Positions 27,639-37,051 are shown, numbered from the stretch's first letter. The stretch is DNA of 64,000 bases from Dehalococcoides mccartyi (GCA_020724525.1 DYGU01000001.1:62001-126000); one strand, 5' to 3'. The notes: a model not told the origin generated them from the sequence alone. Numbers and translations are program-made.

Positions 27639-29001
27639 TGAGCTTGATTATGGCGGCTCTAAGACTCTCTAAAGTGTAAATATAAGGGTCAAGGTGAGCT
27701 ATTTTATCACCTAATTCTTTTTTCTCCAGGCAATCTTCAACCCAGATAGAGAAGTCATTGGTGCCTTTTGGTACTCTCAGCCTGGCTTCAAAAATGTGGA
27801 AATAAATAGAACCAGTGGTAATTTTCTTTATTACCTCCACAAACTCTCTCAGGTCATACGCAACATAGGGGGTGGGTAGTATGACACTTATTGACCGGAT
27901 AAAGTGAAATTCCCGTCCTTCTGGAGCTGTCTGCCAGTCACGGCTTCTTGCCAAGTAGTCTTCAATAACATCTACAAGCCGCATTTTCAAAGTTCCAATG
28001 GTGGGGAAATCAAAGGTATCTATAGCAGCTAATCTTTCTCCTAAAATTTCGTTACCTAAGGCATCGCTTACCCACAGGGCAAAATCATTAGCCGGTTCTG
28101 GGGTAAGATAGTGATGCTCCTCTAAAAAATGGTGAGTATGGTAATAAACCACCGAGTCAGGGACTTCTCTCAGTATATTGACCATCTCGCGCAAATTTCT
28201 TGCCTTAAGCCCGGTTAGCTCCTTTAGATGAAGACGGGTGTAGAAGCGGAAGGGGTAGGTAGCCTTTTTCACCGGGCGCCCATAATTAACGACCGTGGTC
28301 CGAGCCAAAGTGTTGTTGGGGATAAGAACAAAATTACCTTCCAGGGTCTTAATTTGAGTATTTCTCCAGGTGATATCAGTTACATAACCTGCTTCACCCG
28401 GCTCTACTTTTATAAAATCACCCACCTTAATTTGCTCACCCCAGGCTATTTGAACTCCGGAAATGAAATTAGGGATGGCATCTCTTAAGGCTAAACCAGC
28501 TATGAAGAGGGCGGCAGCTAAGACGAGAATGATGGGAGTAGTGGGTACACCCCAGATATCAAGCAGTATCAATACACCCACAATGATGATGGTAACTCGG
28601 GCAATATTTACTGCTAATGTGGTCGGGGGCTGAGGAGCTTTTATTTTAGTCAAACAAAGCTTGAGCAATTTTTCGCTTAAGCTAATAGTTACCCATACTA
28701 ATGACAAGACTAGGAGGCTGCCTATTACCTTACCAGCTATAATTTTGCTTCCCGACGGCAATACCGAGACTTGAATAGCTATATAAATACCTAATAAAAG
28801 GAACCAGTGTAAGAAAGAGCGCTGTGTCGCCTCGACAACTAACTGACCCCCTTCCCATCTTGTCTTTGCCAGCCACTGGCTGAAAGCGTCATAGGCAACT
28901 TTTCTCAGCCGCAGACCAGCAACAAAAGAACCAAGAAGGATTAATACTGGAGTAGCCACCAGAAGCCAATTATCAATTAACCACTGAGACCATTGAATCA
29001 T
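27622..29001 (-). CDS. MscS-type mechanosensitive channel with two C-terminal DUF5752-like domains
   Basis: About 230 residues of MscS come first: N-terminal membrane segments, then the pore helix region ILVLAAALFIAGLALRDAIPNFISGV and the beta domain VGDFIKVEPGEAGYV. The C-terminal half, unlike plain MscS, has two related segments. The first (about 255-350) has YYHTHHFLEEHHYLTPEPANDFALWV and LGERLAAIDTFDFPTI. The second (about 365-459) has IYFHIFEARLRVPKGTNDFSIWV and LGDKIAHLDPYIYTL. Both match the DUF5752 pattern of a family often seen near sugar-metabolism genes. The channel releases solutes on hypo-osmotic shock, and the extra domains may tie it to trehalose or glucan status (inferred). 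It is co-transcribed with treT. Confidence 0.8.
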   Translation of the reverse strand: MIQWSQWLIDNWLLVATPVLILLGSFVAGLRLRKVAYDAFSQWLAKTRWEGGQLVVEATQRSFLHWFLLLGIYIAIQVSVLPSGSKIIAGKVIGSLLVLSLVWVTISLSEKLLKLCLTKIKAPQPPTTLAVNIARVTIIIVGVLILLDIWGVPTTPIILVLAAALFIAGLALRDAIPNFISGVQIAWGEQIKVGDFIKVEPGEAGYVTDITWRNTQIKTLEGNFVLIPNNTLARTTVVNYGRPVKKATYPFRFYTRLHLKELTGLKARNLREMVNILREVPDSVVYYHTHHFLEEHHYLTPEPANDFALWVSDALGNEILGERLAAIDTFDFPTIGTLKMRLVDVIEDYLARSRDWQTAPEGREFHFIRSISVILPTPYVAYDLREFVEVIKKITTGSIYFHIFEARLRVPKGTNDFSIWVEDCLEKKELGDKIAHLDPYIYTLESLRAAIIKLIEKNI

Positions 29002-29149
29002 TTAGTTGTGTCCTCAGTTAATTTAGGATACCCTTCAAAAGTTGCCCTTTCAGTAGCTCTAAAGTTCATCAGATAACTACAGTACAAATTTATTTAGTGG
29101 CATTTTACCAGAGCTGTGCCTAACAAATCATATTAGTCGTCTTTCCAGT

Positions 29150-30451
29150 CTATTCGCTCACCAGCCTATCGGTGATTTTATTACTCAGGTCCCGGGCAGC
29201 TACCAGTTTATAATAATACTGTCTCTTGAGCTGGGGACTACAACCACTTACGAAAATAGCCTTATAGGCATTAAGCAAAACTTCCCGGTGTAAATTTAAA
29301 CCACGGTTAACCATATTGACATCCCACATAGGTCTCTTGCTCGCCCACCAGAACTGACAGCTATGGAGAGCTGGGTCAAGAAGTCCCCGAGCGATGCTGG
29401 CAAAGTGACGACTGGTAGGGTTATCAGCTACTTCAACCGCTTTAAGAGCTAACTCCAGAGTAATGTCAAGATGTTCCCACTGCATTTGATGGATAGTATT
29501 ATCTTTGTCTTTCCATAGGGGGTAGTAATTTCGGGCTTTGATATCGTCAATAGTAGTGCTCCAGGAAGAAGGCCGGGGTTCAATTGAGCTTCCTTTGGGA
29601 AAGAGGTCCAGTAACTGGCTTATACTAACTATCTCAATAAGTTTAATTTCACCATTTTTCTGGAATTCAAAGAGTTTCTTATGCTGCTCGGCTAAAGGTT
29701 TCTGGCGTCGCATAGTGCCCTTTTTTACTTCAACTGGCTCCAAAGTCTCATAGACTTCAGCCAAAAATAGTTTCTCCCAGTGCTGAATATGATGACCGAA
29801 GGTCTCGGCATCCATAGCCGTAATGACATATATATTCCCCTCACCTTTATATAGCTGCTTTAAATGGTCAATGAAACCCCTGCCATTAACATCTTTAAAG
29901 CTTATTTTATTGCTTAGAATATCGTCTCTAAAGAAAACAGCTAACTTCTCTGCATCAGAGCTGATTTCATGAATAACATTCATGGTCCAGGCTACTGGAC
30001 AGGCAACCCCACTGAGAATAATCCACTCGTGGCGGGATTCAATAACCGGTTCTACAACATCCCGGGAATAGCATAACTCGGGGGGGAAGAATCCTTTGGG
30101 GGCATAGACGTCACCGAGAAAATATCGGTTGGTAAGATGATTCCGCCTTATCTGCCTTTCTATTTCTTCCTTAGGAATCAAAGGGAGAATGGGGTGATAT
30201 TTGGCTGAACCGGTAAACTCTATCTTTCCTTTTTCGGCTAAGTCTCCTAATTTGGTGATTATATCGGAGTGCCCGCATTCCCACAGCATTTCAGTAAGCA
30301 CGCCGGAGATATTGACCGTGGCTCGGGCATGAGGATATTCTTTTAGAACTTCTAATAAGGGACGATAAGCTTCGTTGCTTACTCTCATCAGTATGCTTCG
30401 AGTTTGCGTCGGTGGCTGATAGAAATGAAACAGGGGTGCCCAGTAAATCAT
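29150..30451 (-). CDS. GH57 family protein, short form (paralog of 25094-26320)
   Basis: This 433-residue GH57 protein shares blocks with the 408-residue protein 3 kb away: YQPPTQT, EFTGSAKYHPILPL, GFFPPELCYS (nucleophile candidate Glu125) and MDAETFGHH (acid/base candidate Asp214). Near the nucleophile it has Leu-Cys where the paralog has Met-Gly, and MDAE for TDGE, so specificity may differ. It is about 25 residues longer, with an internal stretch around residues 240-275. Its ATG lies on the last base of the ROK kinase gene, so it is part of the glgC-led operon. Cytoplasmic, with no signal peptide. Exact substrate unknown. Confidence 0.75.
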   Translation of the reverse strand: MIYWAPLFHFYQPPTQTRSILMRVSNEAYRPLLEVLKEYPHARATVNISGVLTEMLWECGHSDIITKLGDLAEKGKIEFTGSAKYHPILPLIPKEEIERQIRRNHLTNRYFLGDVYAPKGFFPPELCYSRDVVEPVIESRHEWIILSGVACPVAWTMNVIHEISSDAEKLAVFFRDDILSNKISFKDVNGRGFIDHLKQLYKGEGNIYVITAMDAETFGHHIQHWEKLFLAEVYETLEPVEVKKGTMRRQKPLAEQHKKLFEFQKNGEIKLIEIVSISQLLDLFPKGSSIEPRPSSWSTTIDDIKARNYYPLWKDKDNTIHQMQWEHLDITLELALKAVEVADNPTSRHFASIARGLLDPALHSCQFWWASKRPMWDVNMVNRGLNLHREVLLNAYKAIFVSGCSPQLKRQYYYKLVAARDLSNKITDRLVSE

Positions 30452-31428
30452 CAGCCACCTCCCTGAAACACAAAAAGTGCCGCACCTATTATAGCTGAAT
30501 TACCACCCAACTTGGCTCTAATAATCCGGACAGTCCGGGCTGGTAGGAAGAAGGCTCTCTCTTTTACCACCTTTTGGGCTGGGGCAAAGAGCAAACTCCC
30601 CATTTGAGCCATACCCCCACCAATAACAATCCGCTCCGGGTTAAAAATATTGACCAAATTTACCAGGCCAATACCTAAATAATAAGCAGCTTTAGCTATA
30701 ACATCGCAAGCCAAAGTATCTCCCTGACGAGCTGCTTGTGCCACTGTCTGAGCGGTGATATTCTCCATCTTCCCTTCAGTCAGTGTCAGCAGGGAACTTC
30801 TTTCCCCCTGACTAAGGCGTCGGACTGTTTCTTTAGCTACTGCTGTTCCTGAGGCTAAAGTCTCCCAGCAGCCAATATTGCCACAACTACATTTTTCACC
30901 ATTAACATCTATGGTCATATGACCTATTTCCCCGGCACTACCGTCAACTCCTTGATACAGCTCACCATTAACTATAATACCACCACCAATCCCGGTGCTT
31001 ACAGTTAGATAAATTAAGTTATCTACACCCTTACCAGCTCCCAGATGATATTCACCTAAGGCAGCAGCACTGGCATCGTTAATGAGATAAGTTTCCACGC
31101 CAAGCTTCTCAGCGACAATATCTCGTAAAGGGACATCGCACCAACCAGGCAGATGGGGGGAAGCCGTCACCAAGCCTCGTTTTGTATCCAGGGCTCCAGC
31201 GGCAGCTATAGCTAACCCTTTTAGCTCTGAAGTTTGTAATTTGGACTGTTGTAGAGCTTGGTGGGCACCAGAAAACAGCCGGTTAATAACTGCCTTTGGT
31301 CCTTCGTGAGCTAAAGATAAGCAATACGTTTGCGATATTACCTTACCCTGAGGCGAGACAACAGCGGCAGCAATTTTGGTGCCACCTAAATCTACAGCTA
31401 ATACGGGTTTATGGTTACCTCTGGACAC
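30451..31428 (-). CDS. ROK-family glucokinase-like sugar kinase
   Basis: This 325-residue ROK protein has the phosphate-binding motif AVDLGGTKIAAAVV near the N-terminus, the substrate region LINDASAAALGEYHLGAG, and the ROK zinc motif CSCGNIGCWETLASGTA. Such proteins phosphorylate glucose or related hexoses with ATP; ROK repressors were excluded because there is no winged-helix domain in front. It overlaps the end of glgA by 14 nt. In a cluster that makes and breaks glucan and trehalose, phosphorylating released glucose is the natural role. The frame is intact. Confidence 0.9.
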   Translation of the reverse strand: MSRGNHKPVLAVDLGGTKIAAAVVSPQGKVISQTYCLSLAHEGPKAVINRLFSGAHQALQQSKLQTSELKGLAIAAAGALDTKRGLVTASPHLPGWCDVPLRDIVAEKLGVETYLINDASAAALGEYHLGAGKGVDNLIYLTVSTGIGGGIIVNGELYQGVDGSAGEIGHMTIDVNGEKCSCGNIGCWETLASGTAVAKETVRRLSQGERSSLLTLTEGKMENITAQTVAQAARQGDTLACDVIAKAAYYLGIGLVNLVNIFNPERIVIGGGMAQMGSLLFAPAQKVVKERAFFLPARTVRIIRAKLGGNSAIIGAALFVFQGGG

Positions 31429-32851
31429 GTTTCTTTATTTCTAGGCTTTTCTGATAGACATCTTCATACTTTTTAGCCGAGGCTTGCCAGGAGAAATCAA
31501 GCTCCATCACTCGCTGTATCGCTTGACGCCAAGCCACTTTTTGGTTTCTAAAAGCATTTACCGCCTGGGTGACGGCAGTTATTAAAGCCCCTGGAGTATA
31601 ATCTTTGAAGACGAAACCATTACCTTGTTTCAAGTCAGGAGTGAATTCTGGAACAGTATCAACCAGCCCTCCGGTGTGGCGGACTATGGATAAAGCTCCA
31701 TAGCGCATGGCAATAAGCTGCCCCAAACCACAAGGCTCAAAGCGGGATGGCATAAGAAACATATCGCAACCAGCATAAATGAGATGAGCCAGAGGATTAT
31801 CAAAAGCTACGAACAGAGCTACTTGCTGGGGATATCGAGAGGCTATTTGTCTCAGCATAGTCTCGTAGTATTCCCTGCCCCTGCCTAAGATAACCAGTTG
31901 AGCTTTAGTTTCTTTCAGGATGGGGTCAATAGCCTTTTCCAAGATGTCAAAACCTTTCTGCTCGTCAAGGCGCTGTACCATGCCGATTAAGGAAATTTCG
32001 GCATTCTGAGGTAAATTCGCTCGTTGTTGAAGGGCTAATTTATTAATAATCCGCTTTTCTATGGTCAAGGAATCATAATTGGCCGGTAGGTAAGGGTCAG
32101 TGGCAGGGTTGTATTCTTCATAGTCAACACCGTTGACTATACCCCGGAGGTCTTTCTGACGGTAACGCAAAAGAGAGTCAAGCCCCTCCCCATATTCAGG
32201 GGTAACAATTTCCTTAGAATAAGTCTCACTAACCGTGGTTACCAAGTCAGCCCAGAGGATCCCCTGGCTCATAAAATTAAGGGGTGGTTTGGGGGCTTGA
32301 GTCGGGTAATCTTGCCAGTATTTTTTAAGACCTGAGGCGGTTAGAAAAGTCTCATCAAAAGCACCCTGATAGGCTAAATTGTGAATAGTAAACAGGCAAA
32401 CATAAGGATGTCCCGCCTCCTTTTGCCACAAAGGTATCAGAGCTGTGTGCCAGTCATGACAGTGGACAATTTCTGGCTGCCAATCAAGCTGGGGTAATAT
32501 CTCAAAGACGGTTCTGGAGAAAAAAAAGAACCGCTCCAGGTCTTTTTTGCCATATATTTCTTTGTCGCCGAAATAGGTATCGTTTTCCACCATGTATACC
32601 GGGACTTTATTTCTTACTGTGGTCATCTTCAGATCAGCTGACTCCTCCTTTGACATCATATTTATTTTAAAACCGTTCCTGACTAAGGCTACTGAATACG
32701 GACTAAGGTCAATGCTGCCATATTTAGGAACAATCAGCCGGACATCGTGCCCAAGGTTAGTTAAGGCTTTGGGCAAGGAGCCGATAACATCGGCTAAACC
32801 ACCTACTTTAGCCAGAGGAGTAACCTCAGAAGCTACAAAGAGGACTTCCAT
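31415..32851 (-). CDS. glgA: Glycogen synthase (ADP-glucose dependent)
   Basis: This GT5 enzyme of 478 residues elongates alpha-1,4-glucan. The N-terminal ASEVTPLAKVGGLADVIGSLPKAL contains the K-x-G-G-L motif that binds ADP-glucose. HCHDWHTALIPLW follows, and the C-terminal domain has MFLMPSRFEPCGLGQL with the conserved E. The length is standard for bacterial GlgA. Its start overlaps the 3' end of the branching enzyme gene by 19 nt, and its end overlaps the ROK gene, so the genes are probably translated in concert. glgC, which makes its donor, is two genes upstream. Confidence 0.95.
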   Translation of the reverse strand: MEVLFVASEVTPLAKVGGLADVIGSLPKALTNLGHDVRLIVPKYGSIDLSPYSVALVRNGFKINMMSKEESADLKMTTVRNKVPVYMVENDTYFGDKEIYGKKDLERFFFFSRTVFEILPQLDWQPEIVHCHDWHTALIPLWQKEAGHPYVCLFTIHNLAYQGAFDETFLTASGLKKYWQDYPTQAPKPPLNFMSQGILWADLVTTVSETYSKEIVTPEYGEGLDSLLRYRQKDLRGIVNGVDYEEYNPATDPYLPANYDSLTIEKRIINKLALQQRANLPQNAEISLIGMVQRLDEQKGFDILEKAIDPILKETKAQLVILGRGREYYETMLRQIASRYPQQVALFVAFDNPLAHLIYAGCDMFLMPSRFEPCGLGQLIAMRYGALSIVRHTGGLVDTVPEFTPDLKQGNGFVFKDYTPGALITAVTQAVNAFRNQKVAWRQAIQRVMELDFSWQASAKKYEDVYQKSLEIKKRVQR

Positions 32852-34539
32852 CGTGTAATATGTTGTTCTCTATTCTTGAAAAAGCGATAGTCTATACTTG
32901 GGAAAATCTTATTTCGCTCCCATAATTGTTGACACAAATCTTGAGATGCTTTGTCGGCATGTCCTGATTCAGCAATACTGACTAATTGATAAAAATTGTC
33001 CACATGAGCCTGAAAGCGTGCCACGGCATACTCCTTAGCCTGCCCGGTGCTTATTAGAAAAGGCCAGTCACTGGACTGCATCAGGAGCAACTCCCGAGCC
33101 GCTTGATTCAGGATTTCTTTTAATACTCCCCTGGCATTGGGATATCGGGCAACAATTTCTTCCATTTTTAACTCAGCCGAGTGAACAACTGGCAGCATCC
33201 ATCCATTGTCCACATTTTGCCAGGTAAAATGACCACCACCCAACCCCCAAGAACCTTCAGGCAGAGCCAGAACTTCCTCGGGTGGGTGCTGCTCAATGAA
33301 TTCACTGGCGGTAGTCAACTCTATCAGCTCGCTCTGGCTCAAGTGCTGAAGGACCTGTTTCAGCCAGTCTATCCCCTCAAACCACCAGTGACCAAAGAGT
33401 TCAGTATCATAGCAAGAAGCTATAATGCCAAATTTATCACTCTCCTGATAGAAATTAACCAGTGACTCTTCGACTAAGTGAGCAAAATGAGCGCCATGCT
33501 CCTTGACTCGCTGGGCTGCCCAGTAGGGGTCATAATATTCTTTCCGGGCTAAATCCACCTTCTCCCCGGTGGCTTTCCAGTAATGGAGCCCGGACCTGCC
33601 GTCTTTCTTATGGAATTCCCGGTAATTATAATCACCGGGATAGCCCCATTGTGCTGACCAGACTTGCATACCAGTACGATTATTTCTGCCGATAACGGCT
33701 ACCTCAGGTGAGCTCACCCAATAAGGAAGAAAAGTAGTCCTAGCAGCAGGCTTCTCATATCCAGCCAAAGGCACAACATAGCGACGGGGTATATCAGCAT
33801 AAGGACCAATGACTTCTTCTCTGGCTTTCCCCACCGGCTGTCCCCCCTCCACGGTATGGGTTTCAGCCAAAAAACAACAAATGCCCAGCTGGGACAAGAA
33901 AGACTCAAAACCAGGTTTGATATAAGTTTTACCTTCAGCACCAGTATAGAAAGCTGGGCGGTAGCCACATTCAGGAAGCCAGGCAGATTTTGGGAATATG
34001 CCAAAAAGGGACCGATAACTTTCACACCCTACCTTTAATTGAGCGTAAATAGAAAAGTCCCGTTCTAAAAGGGGTAAATAGGCATGAGTGGCGGCACTGG
34101 TGGCTATCTCGATATAGCCTTCGTCCTGGAGCTTTTTGAAAGCTGAGACTATATTCTTATTGAATTTTTCGGTAAAAACAGTAAGCAGATGTTGATACCT
34201 CTGGAGATAAAAACGAGCCAGATAAAGGAGGTGTCCTTCCCCAGCTTTTTCAAAACGCTCCACATCACCTTGAGCCCGATGCACTTTTTCTTCTATGAAC
34301 GCTTTCAGGTGGTCAATTACCAGAGGGTCAGCTAATTGCTCAACCAGCACCGGGGTAAGACTCAAGGTTAACTTGAAGGGATATCCTGCCTGTTTCAGGT
34401 CATAAAGGGCATCGAGAAGTGGCAAATAAGTTCCCAGGGCAGCTTCATGAAGCCATTCCTCACCATGGGGCCATCTTCCGGCATTGCGACAGTAAGGGAG
34501 ATGACTATGCAGGACAAAGGTAAAAGCTCCTATCTTCAT
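32833..34539 (-). CDS. 1,4-alpha-glucan branching enzyme, GH57 type
   Basis: This 568-residue GH57 enzyme with a DUF1957-like C-terminal domain introduces alpha-1,6 branches into glycogen. Motifs in order: FTFVLHSHLPYCRNAGRWPHG, the nucleophile Glu in SAWLPECGYRPAF, the aromatic-rich WSAQWGYPGDYNYREFHKK, and the acid/base Asp in CYDTELFGHWWFEG. This arrangement is that of the GH57 branching enzymes of Thermococcus and Thermus. It lies between glgC (6 nt gap) and glgA (19 nt overlap), a complete glgC-branching-glgA unit. No GH13 GlgB is in the window. Confidence 0.92.
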   Translation of the reverse strand: MKIGAFTFVLHSHLPYCRNAGRWPHGEEWLHEAALGTYLPLLDALYDLKQAGYPFKLTLSLTPVLVEQLADPLVIDHLKAFIEEKVHRAQGDVERFEKAGEGHLLYLARFYLQRYQHLLTVFTEKFNKNIVSAFKKLQDEGYIEIATSAATHAYLPLLERDFSIYAQLKVGCESYRSLFGIFPKSAWLPECGYRPAFYTGAEGKTYIKPGFESFLSQLGICCFLAETHTVEGGQPVGKAREEVIGPYADIPRRYVVPLAGYEKPAARTTFLPYWVSSPEVAVIGRNNRTGMQVWSAQWGYPGDYNYREFHKKDGRSGLHYWKATGEKVDLARKEYYDPYWAAQRVKEHGAHFAHLVEESLVNFYQESDKFGIIASCYDTELFGHWWFEGIDWLKQVLQHLSQSELIELTTASEFIEQHPPEEVLALPEGSWGLGGGHFTWQNVDNGWMLPVVHSAELKMEEIVARYPNARGVLKEILNQAARELLLMQSSDWPFLISTGQAKEYAVARFQAHVDNFYQLVSIAESGHADKASQDLCQQLWERNKIFPSIDYRFFKNREQHITRWKSSL

Positions 34540-34545
34540 GATTTT

Positions 34546-35826
34546 TTAGATTTGGTGGCGTTTTGATACCTTTAGAGCTATGCTGCTCCCGCTGGGAATA
34601 GTGGTCGTAGTAAAGTCATTTCTGTCCACCCAATAACCAATCTTACAATTGCGCCCGATTTTCACCCCATTGGGTATTTTGACTCCCTTCCCCACTAAAG
34701 TAATACCACTGTTCAAACACTCTGGTTCTTCTTGATTGGGTGTCATATCATCACCATAACCAATATGGCAACCGCCACCAACCCAGACTTGCTTGTCAAT
34801 TATGCACCGGTCAACAATAGTACCTTTGCCTATAGTAGTATCATTGAAGATAATAGAATCTTTGACTTGGGCACCCTCTTCAACAAATACACCCGGGAAA
34901 ATGACCGAGTTTCTTACCTCTCCGTTAATGATAGCCCCGTTAACTACCAAACTTCTGAACACCTGCGCTTTTGGTCCAAACTTTGCCGGGGGCATATTCT
35001 GAAAGACAGTCCTAACCTCCGTTTCCGGGTTATAAAGATTCAAATCAGGCAAATCAACAATTAAGTCCATATTGGCTTGCCAGTAAGAGTCAATGGTGCC
35101 TACATCCCGCCAGTATCCTCGGAATCTATAGCCGTAGACCTTATGGGTATTAATTATTTGCGGCAGGATATCTTGCCCAAAGTCATGACCACCTTTGCGT
35201 TCGGCATTCTCCTCTAAGACTTCAATGAGAACACTTTTGTTAAAGACATATATCCCCATAGAGCCTAAATTACTCTTGGCTTCCTTCGGTTTTTCATCAA
35301 AGGCAACAACTTTTTCATTGTGGTCAAGGGTAATAATACCAAACCGGGGGGCTTCAGATAATGGTACTTCCACCACGCCTACAGTAACATCTGCCCGCCG
35401 ATTGCGGTGGGACTCTATCATATGGTCATAGCGCATGGTATAAATATGGTCACCAGCTAAAATAAGAACCTCGTCTACCCTCTGCTCTTCCACAAAATAG
35501 AGGTTTTGATAGGCAGCATCGGCAGTCCCTTTATACCAGTTGCGGCCACTGCGGCTGAGAAAGGGTTGAAGTATCACAATTCCACCACTGGTCCTATCCA
35601 GATCCCAGGGTCTACCAATACCAATATGTTGAGCTAAAGAGCGAGGGTTGAATTGAGTCAGTACAGCTACCTGGTGAATTCCTGAATTGCTGCAGTTACT
35701 CAAGGTAAAATCAATGATACGGTATTTACCGCCAAAGGGTACGGCTGGCTTGGCTCTCTCTGCTGCCAGGATACTAAGCCTTTCGCTGGCACCACCAGCT
35801 AAAATTAAAGCTAATACTCTCTCCAT
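34546..35826 (-). CDS. glgC: Glucose-1-phosphate adenylyltransferase
   Basis: GlgC makes ADP-glucose from ATP and glucose-1-phosphate, the committed step of glycogen synthesis. This 426-residue protein has the N-terminal nucleotide-binding loop LAGGASERLSILAAERAKPAVPFGG, then DFTLSNCSNSGI, the substrate region FRGYWRDVGTIDSYWQANMDL, and a C-terminal left-handed beta-helix. It is the first gene of the operon and would be controlled allosterically. The frame is intact. The upstream 200 bp contain a repeat but no obvious regulatory site. Confidence 0.96.
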   Translation of the reverse strand: MERVLALILAGGASERLSILAAERAKPAVPFGGKYRIIDFTLSNCSNSGIHQVAVLTQFNPRSLAQHIGIGRPWDLDRTSGGIVILQPFLSRSGRNWYKGTADAAYQNLYFVEEQRVDEVLILAGDHIYTMRYDHMIESHRNRRADVTVGVVEVPLSEAPRFGIITLDHNEKVVAFDEKPKEAKSNLGSMGIYVFNKSVLIEVLEENAERKGGHDFGQDILPQIINTHKVYGYRFRGYWRDVGTIDSYWQANMDLIVDLPDLNLYNPETEVRTVFQNMPPAKFGPKAQVFRSLVVNGAIINGEVRNSVIFPGVFVEEGAQVKDSIIFNDTTIGKGTIVDRCIIDKQVWVGGGCHIGYGDDMTPNQEEPECLNSGITLVGKGVKIPNGVKIGRNCKIGYWVDRNDFTTTTIPSGSSIALKVSKRHQI

Positions 35827-35926
35827 ATTACCGCCCCAGTGTTGCTCACTACATTTTCACCCAAGTTGCTGTATCTTGTCAAATCAGACTTTCTGGGCAC
35901 AAAATCTGCAATTTTTAATGGGCATT

Positions 35927-35986
35927 CTAAAGCCTCGCCCTACAAGCAAAATGTGTAGGGCGACCCTTTAGGGTCGCTTTTCTCTG
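35927..35986. repeat. Hairpin repeat related to the element at 20.9 kb
   Basis: It contains CTAAAGCCTCGCCCTACA, then after a short spacer TGTAGGGCGACCCTT, followed by AGGGTCGCTTTTCT. The same two blocks occur near 20924-20984, in swapped order and with a few substitutions. The GCGACCCT-TT-AGGGTCGC hairpin plus T run could stop transcription. Two copies suggest a mobile or REP-like family. It lies between glgC and holA, both on the minus strand. Confidence 0.55.
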
Positions 35987-36031
35987 AAGAAATGTCCTTT
36001 GGCAAGTTAACTTTCAGCGATTTTTTAATCA

Positions 36032-37051
36032 CTAACGCCGAGACTTTTGAAACTGGCATAGTTCCGCAATTAAAAGGTCAAGGGCTAAGTCTCCACTATA
36101 TTTTCCTGTCTTAATAGCAAAGTCAGTTTCCAGGAGTTTATGATACGCCTCTCTCAAACGGGACAAACTATATGCTTTAGCCTGGCTTAATATCTTGTCC
36201 AGACCGTAGTCGGAGGTCAGCCCTAATTTGTCACGGACTTGAGGACGAGGTAGCTCTTGAGCCAATTCTTTAGCCCGAACTATAAGGCGAAGCTGGCGAG
36301 TAATCATGACCAAGAGGTAAGAAGCTGACATCCCCCTTCTTATTAGCTGCTGAAGTACCCGGTGAGCTACCTGGGCTTCACTGTTTAAGACAGCATCAGT
36401 TAAGTCAAAGACATCTATTTCCCGAGCCTGACTGACAACCTGCTTGACTACATCTTCCGTAATCGGATGGTTAGAAGTGTAAAGGAGAAGCTTTTCAATC
36501 TCCCTGTCCATAACCCACAAATCGCTACCGATTAGTTCCACCAGCAAACTAATTGCTCCCGCAGATATAGTGCCACCACCTTCCGTCACCCGTTTTTGTA
36601 TCCAATCACGCAAATCTTTACCCCTAAGGGATTGGAAGCGAATTACCTTAGCCGTTGAGGCTAATGCCTGGAGTAAGGGATTGTTTTTACTTAACTTACC
36701 ATCAATCAATATAACTACAGAAGTGTCTGACATTTGCTGGCTATAATTGCTGAAGGCTTGCCACTCAGCTATTTCTCTGGCTTTTAGTTCTGGAGCAGCC
36801 TGGCGGCTCCGACTTTTTGCTTTAGGTTGGGGCTCAAAACGCTTAAGGAGACCTTCAACTATGATTAAGCGCCTAGGAGATAGGAAGGGAACAGTATCAC
36901 ATAAATTTTTCAGTTGCCTAAAGGTTAATTGTTGACCATCAAGAATAGTGATATTAGCTGCTAACAGTTCTGGGTCACCTAGACTTTGTTTAATTTCTTT
37001 TAGATTCTGATGGAGGGAAAAATCGTCCTCGCCATAAAGTATATATAGCAA
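36032..37051 (-). CDS. holA: DNA polymerase III subunit delta
   Basis: The delta subunit opens the sliding clamp in the clamp-loader complex. The 339-residue product has the expected start LYILYGEDDFSLHQNLKEIK, the clamp-contact region with VVILIDGKLSKNNPLLQAL, and the helical C-terminal collar (LARQ-like KIL segments, FAIKTGKYSGDLALDLLI). It is divergent from ychF, and both may be driven from the 110 bp between them. Length and domain order are normal. No gene on the same strand is contiguous. Confidence 0.92.
   Translation of the reverse strand: MLYILYGEDDFSLHQNLKEIKQSLGDPELLAANITILDGQQLTFRQLKNLCDTVPFLSPRRLIIVEGLLKRFEPQPKAKSRSRQAAPELKAREIAEWQAFSNYSQQMSDTSVVILIDGKLSKNNPLLQALASTAKVIRFQSLRGKDLRDWIQKRVTEGGGTISAGAISLLVELIGSDLWVMDREIEKLLLYTSNHPITEDVVKQVVSQAREIDVFDLTDAVLNSEAQVAHRVLQQLIRRGMSASYLLVMITRQLRLIVRAKELAQELPRPQVRDKLGLTSDYGLDKILSQAKAYSLSRLREAYHKLLETDFAIKTGKYSGDLALDLLIAELCQFQKSRR

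Noticed and set aside
36032-37051. holA and ychF being one operon
   Set aside because: They are on opposite strands with divergent starts.
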